Shown here: positions 26,140 through 35,562 of the stretch, one piece after another
How positions within the stretch are numbered: position 1 is the stretch's first letter
Layout of the letters: each line of letters starts with the position of its first letter
Origin: Halorussus sp. MSC15.2
Lineage (GTDB): Archaea; Halobacteriota; Halobacteria; Halobacteriales; Haladaptataceae
Direction of reading: 5' to 3'
Length of the DNA stretch: 64,000 nucleotides
Assembly: GCF_010747475.1 (NCBI RefSeq)
Contig: NZ_VSLZ01000010.1
Location: 1-64,000, forward strand
Made by a program: the position numbers and the translations under genes
The notes under the pieces: generated by a model
What the model was told of the DNA's origin: nothing
The model's database searches: none
What the model saw: only the letters and a program-made list of their open reading frames with translations

Positions 26140-27888
26140 ATGAGTACCAACACTGACGATCACGAGTATAGTGCACGACGAATCCATCAGTCGCTCGGCG
26201 GGACGACCGCGTTCTTCCAGGGATACACTATCGGCGAACTCATGCTGTTTGTGGGCGTGGCGTTCGTCACGCTCATCGGTGCAGCACTCGTCCCGGCGAC
26301 GTTCACGATTCCACTCCTCGGGCTCGGCATCATGGTCAGTCTCCTCCTCGGCTTGCTCCACAAAGTGAAGCCGTCCTACCTCTGGCTGACCGAGTGGCTG
26401 GCCGCACGCCTTGGCTGGGCAGTCAAGAACAAAGAGTACACTCACGGCGAAGACAATAGTGAAGTCCGCTACCTAACCCGCGTTGGCCGAGTCTTCCCGC
26501 ACGCCATTGAGCGGTCGGACGGCGCGCTCGTCGGTGCAATGCGAGTCGAGCCAGCGAACATGGCACTCGAAGACGACGAGGCGTGGGCAAAAGCCGTCGA
26601 GTCGCTCTCCGAGTTCGTCAATTCGACCGTCGACTTCCCCGTCAAGTTCTACATCACTAGTCGGGAGGTCGACCAAGACGATGCCGTCCGTGAACACCAG
26701 CAACGCCTTGGGGATGTTGACGTTCGTTCCCGGCCCGTGCTCAAACGACTGCTCGAAGAGTACATCACCACTAACACTAACCAGAACGGCGATATCGACT
26801 CCGAAAGCACGACCATCCGCGAATACTACATCATCACCGCAGTTCGTGATGCTGACGTTGAGCATCTCAACGAAACCGGGGATAGTGTCCTCGCCTATCT
26901 CGCTGATGTCCCTGTCCTGGGACGTGTGTTCGGCCGGTTCCAGTCCGACGGCCTCTCGGAGGCCGAACGCGACCGCCTCAAAGAAGACAAACTGGAATCT
27001 CGTCTTGGCCAGATTCGTCGGGGTGGGTCGTCGCTCTACCGCTGTTCGGTGAGTCCGGTCGACGCCTACGACCTCGCTCGCGTGACGAAGGAATTCTGGA
27101 CGGGACGCACGGAGGAGTACGGCGACATTTCCGACGCAATCGGGACGTTCCCGGTCGTCGCACACGGTCTTAGCGACGACGTGCCATCGACTCCTAACCC
27201 GGACACCGTCGTTGACGCGATGGACACCGACGCCGCAGAATCGAATACTGAGACAAACGTCGCCTACGAGGACCGCCTCGATGATACGTCGACAATTCAC
27301 CAGTCGATTATCGCCCCATCGTCGGTCGACTGGGAGACGACCTACGCTGTCCTCAACGACGAGACGTACGTCCGAACGTTCTGGATCGAGCAGTTCCCGG
27401 AGGAACCTGCCAACGGGATGCTGGAGCGTCTCTTGCTAGAAACGGACCTGCAGACGGACATCAGCATCCACCTTGACCCATTCGATACCCAATCGGCCGA
27501 GGACATGATGGCCGATTGGATCTCGGATCTGAAGGTCAACCAGCACGACGCGAATAGCCTCAAAGCCGAGGATCTCCAGAAGGACATCGACCGTGGGAAG
27601 TTCATGCGGTCGCTGGTCCGCGCGAACAAGGCCTCGTTCTACCGTGGCGGTGTCTTCATCCGACTCTCCGCCGAGAGCAAGCAGGAACTCGACAATCAGA
27701 CGACGCGCCTCCGCTCGATTGTCAAGGACGCCCCTGCGAACTGTACGCTCAAGGTGGCGAATCGCTGGCAGGAGAAGGGGCTTGCGACGGTGTCGCCGCT
27801 CGGCGCGAACGAACTCGGCCGTGACCGAATGTCGACGCTGACCAATCAGCAGTCGGCGCGATGTTCCCATTCTCCTCGAACTACATGA
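26140..27888 (+). CDS. virB4: VirB4-like ATPase, N-terminal half with PrgI-like membrane segment
   Basis: The N-terminal 75 or so residues contain two membrane segments (ELMLFVGVAFVTLIGAALVP; LLGLGIMVSLLLGLLHKV), as in PrgI-domain proteins fused to VirB4 in Gram-positive bacteria and archaea. About 480 residues typical of the VirB4/TraC N-terminal domain follow. The frame breaks after NELGRDRMSTLTNQ. Adding one G after CAG (near 27850) gives AVGAMFPFSSNY and continues into the next ORF with the P-loop. The full protein would be about 1085 residues and energises the secretion channel at the membrane. Confidence 0.82.
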   Translation: MSTNTDDHEYSARRIHQSLGGTTAFFQGYTIGELMLFVGVAFVTLIGAALVPATFTIPLLGLGIMVSLLLGLLHKVKPSYLWLTEWLAARLGWAVKNKEYTHGEDNSEVRYLTRVGRVFPHAIERSDGALVGAMRVEPANMALEDDEAWAKAVESLSEFVNSTVDFPVKFYITSREVDQDDAVREHQQRLGDVDVRSRPVLKRLLEEYITTNTNQNGDIDSESTTIREYYIITAVRDADVEHLNETGDSVLAYLADVPVLGRVFGRFQSDGLSEAERDRLKEDKLESRLGQIRRGGSSLYRCSVSPVDAYDLARVTKEFWTGRTEEYGDISDAIGTFPVVAHGLSDDVPSTPNPDTVVDAMDTDAAESNTETNVAYEDRLDDTSTIHQSIIAPSSVDWETTYAVLNDETYVRTFWIEQFPEEPANGMLERLLLETDLQTDISIHLDPFDTQSAEDMMADWISDLKVNQHDANSLKAEDLQKDIDRGKFMRSLVRANKASFYRGGVFIRLSAESKQELDNQTTRLRSIVKDAPANCTLKVANRWQEKGLATVSPLGANELGRDRMSTLTNQQSARCSHSPRTT

Positions 27889-29402
27889 TGATGGACGACG
27901 GCGTCGAATACGGCTACCACGGCCATAACGGTTCACCGGTCCGCATCAATCCGTGGGACCTCGAAACCGGCCATAGCGAACTCGTCGTCGGAATGCCCGG
28001 CGCTGGGAAGACGTTCGGCGACATTATGCGTCACTTGCGGATGATGAAACGCCAGCAGGATACGATGCTGGTCATGATTGACCCGGTCGGCGGGTTCAAA
28101 GGAATCGCCGACGCGCTCAACGCGAAGACCATCTCTGTCGGGGGAGACACACAGCTGAATCCACTGGAGATTCGTGAGACATCCCGAGAAGTCCTCGAAT
28201 CCGACGACAGCATCTCACCGTTGTCTGCGAAGAAAGACGAAGTGTACGCCGTACTTGAAAACTTCCTGACCGCACGCGATATCAACCTCGGAACCGAGAC
28301 AGGTGTCCTCTCGTACGTCATCGACGAAGCCTACCGGCAGGCTGGTGTCGTCGAGGATGACGTCAGCACTCACACGCCTGAGAACTCGCCGACAATGACG
28401 GATGTGCATCGAATTCTTGCGGACATCGCTGAGAACCCGGACGAACACAATATCGCTACGTCCGAGTCTGCCCGCGAGCGCGCCGCCCAGTACGCCGACG
28501 AACTCGCTATCGCGTTCCAACCATTCCGTGAAGGAGGTGCGTACGCGAATCTCTCGGAGCGATCAGAGATCGATATCCTCGAAGGTGACAACAAGGTCGT
28601 CTACATTGACCTCGGCCAAATCGAAGGAAGCGCGTCGGGAATAGACCGCCAAACGTTCCTGATGCAGTTGCTCCTCTCGACAGTCTACCAGCAAGCGAAG
28701 AAGACCGACCGAAACGTCGAACTCGCTATTGATGAGGCGCACTACCTCTTTGAGGATCAGGCGAATCTCGATTTCCTCGAAACCGCGTTCCGTCACCAGC
28801 GCCACGCTGGTCTTCGGATGGTGCTGCTCTCACAGACCGCCCAAGAGTTCTACGAGACCGACCAAGCTGAGAAAATCATCGGCATGTGTCCGATCAAGGT
28901 CTTCCACAAATTGCCGGACTTAGACGAGGAGACGGCAGACAAGATTGGGCTGACCCGTGAGCAACGGAAGTACGTGCGGAGTGCCGACGCTGGTAAGGAA
29001 GACCTCGGATATAGTCAGGCACTCGTCCGCGTCGAGGAACACGGGACGTACCCGTTACACGTCGTGGCCGACGAGTTCGAGAAGCGCGTCATCGACTACG
29101 AACCCGACGACCGAGAGTTCATCCAGCAGGCGATTAACGCCGAGCCTGAGGAGTTCGTTACCTTCGAGGGGTTCGTCGAGAACAAGGCCCGCCACAACGC
29201 ACTCACGAACCGATTCGACCTCCGTGAGGAAGAAGCGACACGCCTCCTCGAAGACGATTTCTCACAGCAAGAAGTCGTGGACGCAGTCGTAACACAGACA
29301 CTCGGAACAACATCCGAAGCAACTGCTCGGACGGATGGTGGGAGCGCACCGGCAGAGAGCGACCAAACTGAAACAATGACTGAGGAGGATGACCGTGTCT
29401 AA
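27861..29402 (+). CDS. virB4: VirB4-like ATPase, C-terminal motor domain
   Basis: The RecA-like motor of VirB4: Walker A GMPGAGKT near residues 44-51, Walker B-like ELAIDEAHYLFED near 290, and the VirB4 motif LLSQTAQEFYE. The apparent ATG start falls inside the domain (the MFPFSSNY motif just before the P-loop), so it is the second half of the preceding gene, joined by one missing base. TGAGGAGG at 29381-29388 near the 3' end is the ribosome binding site of the next gene, which overlaps the stop by 14 nt. Confidence 0.86.
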   Translation: MFPFSSNYMMMDDGVEYGYHGHNGSPVRINPWDLETGHSELVVGMPGAGKTFGDIMRHLRMMKRQQDTMLVMIDPVGGFKGIADALNAKTISVGGDTQLNPLEIRETSREVLESDDSISPLSAKKDEVYAVLENFLTARDINLGTETGVLSYVIDEAYRQAGVVEDDVSTHTPENSPTMTDVHRILADIAENPDEHNIATSESARERAAQYADELAIAFQPFREGGAYANLSERSEIDILEGDNKVVYIDLGQIEGSASGIDRQTFLMQLLLSTVYQQAKKTDRNVELAIDEAHYLFEDQANLDFLETAFRHQRHAGLRMVLLSQTAQEFYETDQAEKIIGMCPIKVFHKLPDLDEETADKIGLTREQRKYVRSADAGKEDLGYSQALVRVEEHGTYPLHVVADEFEKRVIDYEPDDREFIQQAINAEPEEFVTFEGFVENKARHNALTNRFDLREEEATRLLEDDFSQQEVVDAVVTQTLGTTSEATARTDGGSAPAESDQTETMTEEDDRV

Positions 29403-30528
29403 GCTCAGCCAGATTCTCTTCGGGTCGCCACAATACGATGCGACACAGCTGCAGATTGACGACCCGTTCGTCCAGCGACCGGAAAGTGCGCCTGGTACTC
29501 TACTCCGGATTCGGCCGTTCAAAGAGAATCAAGGTGTCGTCGACGGTGCTGGCCTCCTTCAGTCGGTCCACGACGTGACGACCAACCTTCGGGGAAAGAA
29601 CACGAGTGACCACCACTCGTTCGAGGTCTGGTTCGACGAGGGCAAAATCAAGTTCTACATGCACGCCGCGACCGAGGCGGCCGCCGACAAGTTCCGCCGC
29701 CGCGTCGGCAACAACTACGCCAATAGCGATGTCTTCCCCGTCGAGGACAGTCCCGCGTTCCCCGTAATCAACCCCGAGGAGTATGTCGCTGGGGCGTGGC
29801 TGAAGATGGAGAAGATACCCTACTACCCGATTCGCCATTACAACAGCCAAGAGTTCGAGGCCGACCCGTACGGCGAGATTACCAGTGAAATGCTCTCGCT
29901 CGACGACAGCAAGGTCGTCACACAAATCATCTTCCGACCAGCGAAGCAGTCGTGGACGAGTGGTGACCGCTTCAAGCACAATAGCGTTGACGACCTCGCC
30001 CATGCACTCCGCCAGGGAACCTCGGTCGGATGGCTCAATCCGCGCACCCGGCCAGCGAGTCAGAAGGACAAGCAGGCCGCGAAAACCATCGAACAACAGC
30101 GTGGCCAGCAGGCATTCCACGTCAACATCCGTATCCTTGCAGTCTCTTCGGACAAGGAGGAAGCCGAGGCCCGTGCCCACGGAGTCGCTGGGATGTTCAG
30201 AAAGTTCTACAATGGCATCACCGAGCAGGGCCTCGATGATACGCCGGTTTGGCATCGGACCGAGGACAAACGAGCGCGGAAACTCCAGGATCACGTCACC
30301 CGGATGGCCGATCGGGAGTGGATCGACTGCCGGATGATTATGACCGTCGACGAACTCGCTGGTGTCGCACACATCCCGAACGAGGACATCGAGACGCCGA
30401 ACATCGACTGGCGACACACCCAGCGCGGCGACCGCATTCCGGCCGATACAGGCAACTACGACCGTCCCACCGACGACGGTCCGTCTACCGATTACAACCC
30501 AGAAGACAGAGGAAACAATGGTCTTTGA
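29389..30528 (+). CDS. VirB4/VirD4-associated protein of the archaeal conjugation module
   Basis: 379 residues, soluble, no signal. It starts at ATG 29389 immediately after TGAGGAGG, or better at GTG 29395, which gives a 6-nt ribosome-binding-site spacing. The sequence has helical and beta segments with no P-loop: a PFVQRPESAPGTLLRIRPF region, VHDVTTNLRGK, and a C-terminal Asp-rich tail. It overlaps VirB4 at the 5' side and the VirD4-like gene at the 3' side (11 nt), so its product probably works in the same complex. I know such a protein recurs between VirB4 and VirD4 in haloarchaeal elements but have no function for it. Confidence 0.72.
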   Translation: MTVSKLSQILFGSPQYDATQLQIDDPFVQRPESAPGTLLRIRPFKENQGVVDGAGLLQSVHDVTTNLRGKNTSDHHSFEVWFDEGKIKFYMHAATEAAADKFRRRVGNNYANSDVFPVEDSPAFPVINPEEYVAGAWLKMEKIPYYPIRHYNSQEFEADPYGEITSEMLSLDDSKVVTQIIFRPAKQSWTSGDRFKHNSVDDLAHALRQGTSVGWLNPRTRPASQKDKQAAKTIEQQRGQQAFHVNIRILAVSSDKEEAEARAHGVAGMFRKFYNGITEQGLDDTPVWHRTEDKRARKLQDHVTRMADREWIDCRMIMTVDELAGVAHIPNEDIETPNIDWRHTQRGDRIPADTGNYDRPTDDGPSTDYNPEDRGNNGL

Positions 30529-33500
30529 CCGATTCTTCAATAGCAGCGACTCCACAGAACAGACGACCGACGACCAAGCACAGCCTGAGTCATCGACTCC
30601 CGATGACGATAATCCAGAGTCCGATTCCTCAGAAGCCCCGCAGTCTCGACTCGGCGAGACGTACAATATTACTGAGCAAAACACGACGTACGTCGGTGAC
30701 AAACCCGCAATTACCGACACAGCTACCGAGGGCCTTGTTGCAGGCTCGTACATCCGTGAGATGCTCGAGTCGGGTGCCCACACATCGTCTGCCCCGCTCT
30801 GGATTGGCTACAACGAAGATCCCCAACGCGGCTTTCGAGAAGCACCGCTTCAGTTCGAGTCGCTCTTCCGGCACATCTGGATCACGGGCACGACGGGCTA
30901 CGGGAAAACCACCGAGATGGAGAACATGATGGTCCAATGGGCGAACAGCGGCTACGGTTTCGTCTACTTCGACCCGAAAGGCCGTGATTCCCGAGAACTC
31001 CTCCGGAAACTTCCCGCAGACCGACTCGACGACGTCGTCTGGATCGAACCCGGTTCGTCCGAGTTCAACAAGACGGTCGGACTCAATTTCCTCGAAGTCC
31101 CGGACTGTGACACCGAGGAGGAGCGTGAAAACGAGATCGAGAATCGCATCGAGAATCTGAAGGCGATTTTCGATACCGACGAGTACTGGGGAATCAACAT
31201 GGAGTCGATTACCGAGTCGATGGGTCGGGCGATGATGCAGTCCGAGAAACCGTTCTCGGTGATCGATATGTACTTCACGCTGTTGAACGCCTCGCGCCGC
31301 GAGGAGTTTGCGGCCAACGTCGAGGACCCCTACGTCCGCGAGTTCTGTATCGAAATCGCCCAGATGAACGACGAAACGGTGCGGCCAATCCTAAAACGCA
31401 TCAAGTCGTGGGTGGAGAACTCGGTCATCCGTCGGATTATCTCCCACCGCGAGAGCACTATCGACTTCCGGGATATCATCGACAACGACCGTATCGTCAT
31501 CGTCCGTACGCCCGTCGAGAACACGGACATTAAGAAGATGATCACGCTCGGCGTGATGCGGAGTCTCTGGAGCGCGATTCAACAGCGGTCGTACGAGCAC
31601 GATAGTGACCCCGACCCGTATTTTGTCCTCTGCGACGAGTTTGACGATATTGCGAGCGACAACCTCGATATCGAATCGATGCTCGCTCGCGCCCGCTCGA
31701 TGCGGTTGTCTGTAACCCTTGCCTCACAGTATCCGTCGCAGTTTGACGAGGAGACGCTCAAGGCGATGCAGAACAACTGCGACAACCTCATCGCCTTCTC
31801 GGTGAACGACGTGGACGACGCGCGTCTGTTAATGAAGCGGTTCCGTGACTATACGGCCGAGGACCTCATCTCGACCGACCAGTACAAAGCGTGGACGAAA
31901 CTCCCACTCGATGGCGGTCGCTACTCCGAGCCAGTCCTGCTCAATTCGTTCCCACCGTATCCACCGCTTCGGTCAACCGAGGCGGTTGATGACATCATCG
32001 AGCAGAGTTTAGAGCGGTATGGGACGGAGCCGCTGACTGACGAGGAGATCATGCAGAATCTCATCTACAGCGACGCAAACGAAGCGGCGAGTCCGACACA
32101 GATACTGGACAAGACGATGGCGGAAGCGGTTCGTGCAGTCCAGATCCGAGCGGGTGTCCGTGCCGAAAACGGCTGGGTGGACGTCACTACTGTGGACGAT
32201 GAACTCGCGGTTCGCCTCGAAAATCAGGACGCCGATATCGAGTACGCACCCGAGGACTTGCCCGACGTACGAGACGCCTCTGGACTAATGGAGGTTGAGT
32301 TGCAGGACGACGATATCGTGGTCCGTCTCACCGAGGACGGAGAAACGATGGTTGAACCGGAGACGGGGTCCGTTCGATCTGCAGGTGGTGAAACCCACGA
32401 TGCAGTCCTCGTAGAGACCGAGGCAGCACTCACCGAGCGTGGGTTTAGCGTCGAGATCGTCGAACAAGACGGGAGTGATCAACCCGACGCCGTCGCAACC
32501 CACCCGGACCATGACGCCGTATTCAACATCGAGGCCGAGACAACGACACCGGACCGACCGGTGAAGGTTTTGCAGAATCTCAAGCGTGCCCACGAAGCAG
32601 ACCGAATCCCCATTTTCGTTGTTCGGCCCGGCGATTCTGAGACGAAGTGGGCAAATCGAGTCGAGAATATCCTTTCACCGCCACTTCGTGAGCGCGCAGA
32701 CGGGACCGAGCAGTTCTACAACTGCGACGAGGTCGTGACGTTCGGCGGTGGCGCGACAGCGCACGGTGGCGTAACTGCTGTTCGGCCACGTACCTCCGAC
32801 ACGAATCGGACTGTTTGGACCCGCAATGGAGATGAGCGTGTCCTCTCCGATGGCGAGACAGAGTTCGTCCGTGTGCCAGATGAAGGGGGACTCTCGAAAG
32901 ACGCGGTTCCAGCCTACTACAGTCATGACCGAGAAACCGGCCAGTATACCGTCCATAGACCCGGCGAGACGCAAACATATGACTCGAAAGACGAGTTCGA
33001 AGCGGAGTGGACGCCAATCAAGCGACCGTTCATCCCGAATGACGAACTGCCGGAGTCAGAGGTACCCCGAGACAGCTACGTCGTCCTGATTCTGCCAGCA
33101 GACGACAGTCCGACGGTCTTCCATCAGGGCGAAACCTATGCGCTCCCAGAGAATCCAAGTGCCGAGGAGTTGTGGCCGGACACACCAACTGAAGATTCGA
33201 ATCAGTCTACCGCTCCTACACAACGTGAGAAGACCTCCTCATCTCCCAAGGAGGTTGATTCTCGGACTTCAGCTGAGTCGATGGACGTTGATCCGAGTGG
33301 TGACGGTGTTGAGGCGTTCACGGCAATGTATGTCCGGCGGGTGGACGAGGCCAGAGTTCCACAGGATGAACTGTTTCAAGCGTATTCCGAGTGGACTGAC
33401 CAGCACGATATCGACGGAACGACCAAAGGGTGGTTCACTCGGAAGCTGCAGAACGTCATTGAATTCGATACTGACCGGTCGAGAGTAGACGGTGAACGTG

Positions 33501-33559
33501 TCCAGTTCTACGTTGGAATCACTCTGACACAAGAGGGCCAGACACTACTCGAACAATGA
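30518..33559 (+). CDS. VirD4/TraG-like coupling ATPase, large
   Basis: 1013 residues from ATG 30518. Walker A GTTGYGKT at residues 124-131, FDPKGRDSRELL just after it, a Walker B-like YFVLCDEFDD near residue 370, and VTLASQYPSQFDE as the sensor/box III region. After the HerA/TraG-type motor (to about residue 520) comes a roughly 450-residue acidic extension with FNIEAETTTPDRPVKVLQNL, which resembles a PD-(D/E)XK-like strand-helix, and a C-terminal winged-helix-like part (WTDQHDIDGTTKGWFTRKLQ). In conjugation such proteins recruit the DNA substrate to the channel. There are no N-terminal TM segments, unlike bacterial VirD4. Confidence 0.84.
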   Translation: MVFDRFFNSSDSTEQTTDDQAQPESSTPDDDNPESDSSEAPQSRLGETYNITEQNTTYVGDKPAITDTATEGLVAGSYIREMLESGAHTSSAPLWIGYNEDPQRGFREAPLQFESLFRHIWITGTTGYGKTTEMENMMVQWANSGYGFVYFDPKGRDSRELLRKLPADRLDDVVWIEPGSSEFNKTVGLNFLEVPDCDTEEERENEIENRIENLKAIFDTDEYWGINMESITESMGRAMMQSEKPFSVIDMYFTLLNASRREEFAANVEDPYVREFCIEIAQMNDETVRPILKRIKSWVENSVIRRIISHRESTIDFRDIIDNDRIVIVRTPVENTDIKKMITLGVMRSLWSAIQQRSYEHDSDPDPYFVLCDEFDDIASDNLDIESMLARARSMRLSVTLASQYPSQFDEETLKAMQNNCDNLIAFSVNDVDDARLLMKRFRDYTAEDLISTDQYKAWTKLPLDGGRYSEPVLLNSFPPYPPLRSTEAVDDIIEQSLERYGTEPLTDEEIMQNLIYSDANEAASPTQILDKTMAEAVRAVQIRAGVRAENGWVDVTTVDDELAVRLENQDADIEYAPEDLPDVRDASGLMEVELQDDDIVVRLTEDGETMVEPETGSVRSAGGETHDAVLVETEAALTERGFSVEIVEQDGSDQPDAVATHPDHDAVFNIEAETTTPDRPVKVLQNLKRAHEADRIPIFVVRPGDSETKWANRVENILSPPLRERADGTEQFYNCDEVVTFGGGATAHGGVTAVRPRTSDTNRTVWTRNGDERVLSDGETEFVRVPDEGGLSKDAVPAYYSHDRETGQYTVHRPGETQTYDSKDEFEAEWTPIKRPFIPNDELPESEVPRDSYVVLILPADDSPTVFHQGETYALPENPSAEELWPDTPTEDSNQSTAPTQREKTSSSPKEVDSRTSAESMDVDPSGDGVEAFTAMYVRRVDEARVPQDELFQAYSEWTDQHDIDGTTKGWFTRKLQNVIEFDTDRSRVDGERVQFYVGITLTQEGQTLLEQ

Positions 33560-33913
33560 AATCAAACAAATACGTGATACAATCAGAGGGTGGCTTAGAC
33601 AGCACCTTCATTCGACAGAAGTTAGTCGGCGAATTACTGCAGTACAAGCCACAAGACAAGCAGAACCTGGCTTCTTTACCGCCTGTCCACGCAAACTGGA
33701 CGGCCAAGGACGTTGCATGGACACGACTGTCCACGCAAAATCGCATGACGAGAGCACTGTCCATGCAACCTGCCGTCCAAATACCAACTAATATAGAACG
33801 GGTTGCACCCGTTGGGTGGAAGAGCGGACAGTCCACGAGTCAGGAGCCGTTTTATCACTATCATGAGAGAGGGTGTGCGATGTTCCAAGAAATATCTGCA
33901 AGGAGAAAGGAAG
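33560..33913. promoter_or_regulatory. Repeat-rich region upstream of the PrimPol gene (candidate origin or operator)
   Basis: About 350 bp that can be read as a short ORF overlapping the upstream stop, but the reading has no protein-like character and is full of repeats. It holds the TGTCCAYGCAA repeat cluster (33684-33768), an AT-rich TATA-like ACTAATATAG (33788-33797) and a small palindrome ACGGGT-TGC-ACCCGT near 33799. The AGGAG at 33900-33905 precedes the ATG at 33914. Confidence 0.5.
33684..33768. repeat. TGTCCAYGCAA repeat cluster: three direct copies and one inverted copy
   Basis: Copies at 33684-33695, 33728-33739 and 33758-33768 on the plus strand, and TTGCATGGACA inverted at 33713-33723. 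The inverted copy with the 33728 copy forms an 11-bp-arm palindrome with a 4-bp spacer and a single mismatch. Iteron-like clusters beside a replication gene commonly mark a plasmid origin; an operator array for the same gene is the alternative. Confidence 0.6.
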
Positions 33914-35185
33914 ATGGATTCTGAGTCAGCAGTTGCAGTATCGGCGCTTCCGGATGAGTTGTGTGAGCGTGAGCAGTGGGTGTGCTGGCGGGAGGAAGAA
34001 CGGGATGGGAAAGCGACGAAGATTCCGGTGACACCGGGGTCGGGCGAGTTCGCGTCCTCGACAGACTCGGAGACGTGGACGGAGTTCGAGACAGCACTCG
34101 ACTACGTCGAAACGGGGAGCGCTGATGGTATTGGGTTCGTCTTTACCGACGATGATCCGATCGTCGGCGTGGATCTCGACGACTGCCGGGACCCTGAAAC
34201 CGGAGATGCTGACGACGCGGCGCTGGACATCATCGAGCGCCTCGACTCGTACACGGAGGTGTCGCCGTCCGGCACCGGTTATCACGTGCTTATCAAAGGA
34301 GAACTTCCCGATGGTCGGAATCGGCGTGGGAGTTTCGAGCTGTACGATACGGCGCGGTTCTTCCCAGTCACCGGCGACCATGTCGAGGAGACACCGACGC
34401 GTGTTGCACGCCGCCAGGACGCGCTCGCAGCGATCCATCGTGAGTACGTCCAAGATACCGGCGACGACTCGGAGACCGAGCCTGACCGCCGTGGAAGCAC
34501 TGACGAAGGGTCCGCGACGGACGGATCAGACAACGTCGACGTTGACCTTGAGGACGAGGAGTTACTCGAGAAGGCGATGAACGCGTCGAATGGCGCGAAG
34601 TTCGAGCGACTCTGGAAGGGGAACACGGGTGGATATGAGAGCCAGTCGGAGGCTGATATGGCGATCTGTAATCTGCTTGCGTTCTGGACTGGTGGCGACC
34701 AAACGCGGATGGACGATTTGTTCCGCCAGTCAGGGTTGTTTCGTGAAAAGTGGGACGAGGTCCACTATGCCGACGGCTCAACGTACGGCGAGAAGACGAT
34801 TGAGCGAGCGGTTGGGAACACCTCCGAGTTCTACGACCCCGAACCGAGGGACGAATCGACTTCGGATTCTACCTCAGCCGGGAACCCATCCGCTGACGCC
34901 AGCCATGACGAATCAGAGCGTAGTCAGGCGTATCTCGCCGAGAAGAATCGGCTGTTGGCCGAGCGTGTCGAAGAGCTTGAGACGATCCTCGAATGGAAGA
35001 ATGACCGCATTGACGAACTTGAAACAGAAATTGCGCGGTTAGAAGCAGCAGTTGAGGATTGTGAACAGGAAGTAGACGAGCTTCGTGAACGGCAGGGTGA
35101 CGGTGTGGGTGGCGAAGACGCGGAATCGGAATCAGCAACCGTTTTGGAACGGACGAAGCAATGGTTCGGAAGTAATCCAGATTGA
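33914..35185 (+). CDS. PrimPol-like replication protein (AEP superfamily, NrS-1-polymerase-like N-terminus)
   Basis: 423 residues from ATG 33914, preceded by AGGAG. The N-terminal domain has a conserved Trp pair (QWVCWREEE), AEP motif I IVGVDLDDC (83-91), motif II SPSGTGYHVLIKG (117-129) and motif III-like FFPVTGDHVEE, the signature of primase/polymerases of phages and plasmids. A helical domain follows (ADMAICNLLAFWTGGDQTRM), then a C-terminal coiled coil (about 350-405). No helicase P-loop is present. It likely primes replication of the element; the repeat cluster upstream supports an origin here. Confidence 0.78.
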   Translation: MDSESAVAVSALPDELCEREQWVCWREEERDGKATKIPVTPGSGEFASSTDSETWTEFETALDYVETGSADGIGFVFTDDDPIVGVDLDDCRDPETGDADDAALDIIERLDSYTEVSPSGTGYHVLIKGELPDGRNRRGSFELYDTARFFPVTGDHVEETPTRVARRQDALAAIHREYVQDTGDDSETEPDRRGSTDEGSATDGSDNVDVDLEDEELLEKAMNASNGAKFERLWKGNTGGYESQSEADMAICNLLAFWTGGDQTRMDDLFRQSGLFREKWDEVHYADGSTYGEKTIERAVGNTSEFYDPEPRDESTSDSTSAGNPSADASHDESERSQAYLAEKNRLLAERVEELETILEWKNDRIDELETEIARLEAAVEDCEQEVDELRERQGDGVGGEDAESESATVLERTKQWFGSNPD

Positions 35186-35401
35186 GGGAGTTTTTGCTCT
35201 TGCAATTCGGACTACATCAATATTCACGTAGAGATAGACTACTCCTTCGACTCAAGAGGGACTACGAGAAGGGTATGCCAGTTAGGGTCGTTTTCAATTA
35301 GTCTCTGGCAGTAGATTGGATAGAGATGAAGCAATTTTCTCTCTATTTATACCGTTAAAAATATTTAGAAAATTAAATGTTTGTCTGGCAAAAAGACGGA
35401 A

Positions 35402-35545
35402 ATGGACATGATAGAGAAATCCGACATCGCCGACTGGCTCGCAGACAACCCGAAGATGATGGGCGTCCTCTGGACGCTAATGATTGTGGTGACCGAAACA
35501 GGAAGTCTCATCGACTCAACCTCGGTGGGAACGGCGGGCCCATAA
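35402..35545 (+). CDS. 47-residue single-TM peptide, DUF7503-like
   Basis: From ATG 35402 (or 35408): a charged start (MDMIEKSDIADWLADNP), a hydrophobic stretch (KMMGVLWTLMIVVTETGSLI), and a short Gly/Ala tail ending GTAGP. This is the shape of the tiny haloarchaeal family I remember as DUF7503, which is often found near DUF7504/CHAT genes. A TATA-like TATTTATACC lies at 35344-35353. It converges on the CHAT gene, whose stop is 18 bp away. Family name from memory, so moderate confidence. Confidence 0.6.
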   Translation: MDMIEKSDIADWLADNPKMMGVLWTLMIVVTETGSLIDSTSVGTAGP

Positions 35546-35562
35546 CCGTTTGATCAGGCACT

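Noticed and set aside
33556-33924. A gene starting in the stop of the VirD4-like gene
   Set aside because: The frame runs through the repeat cluster and has no protein-like composition; it is better explained as regulatory or origin DNA.
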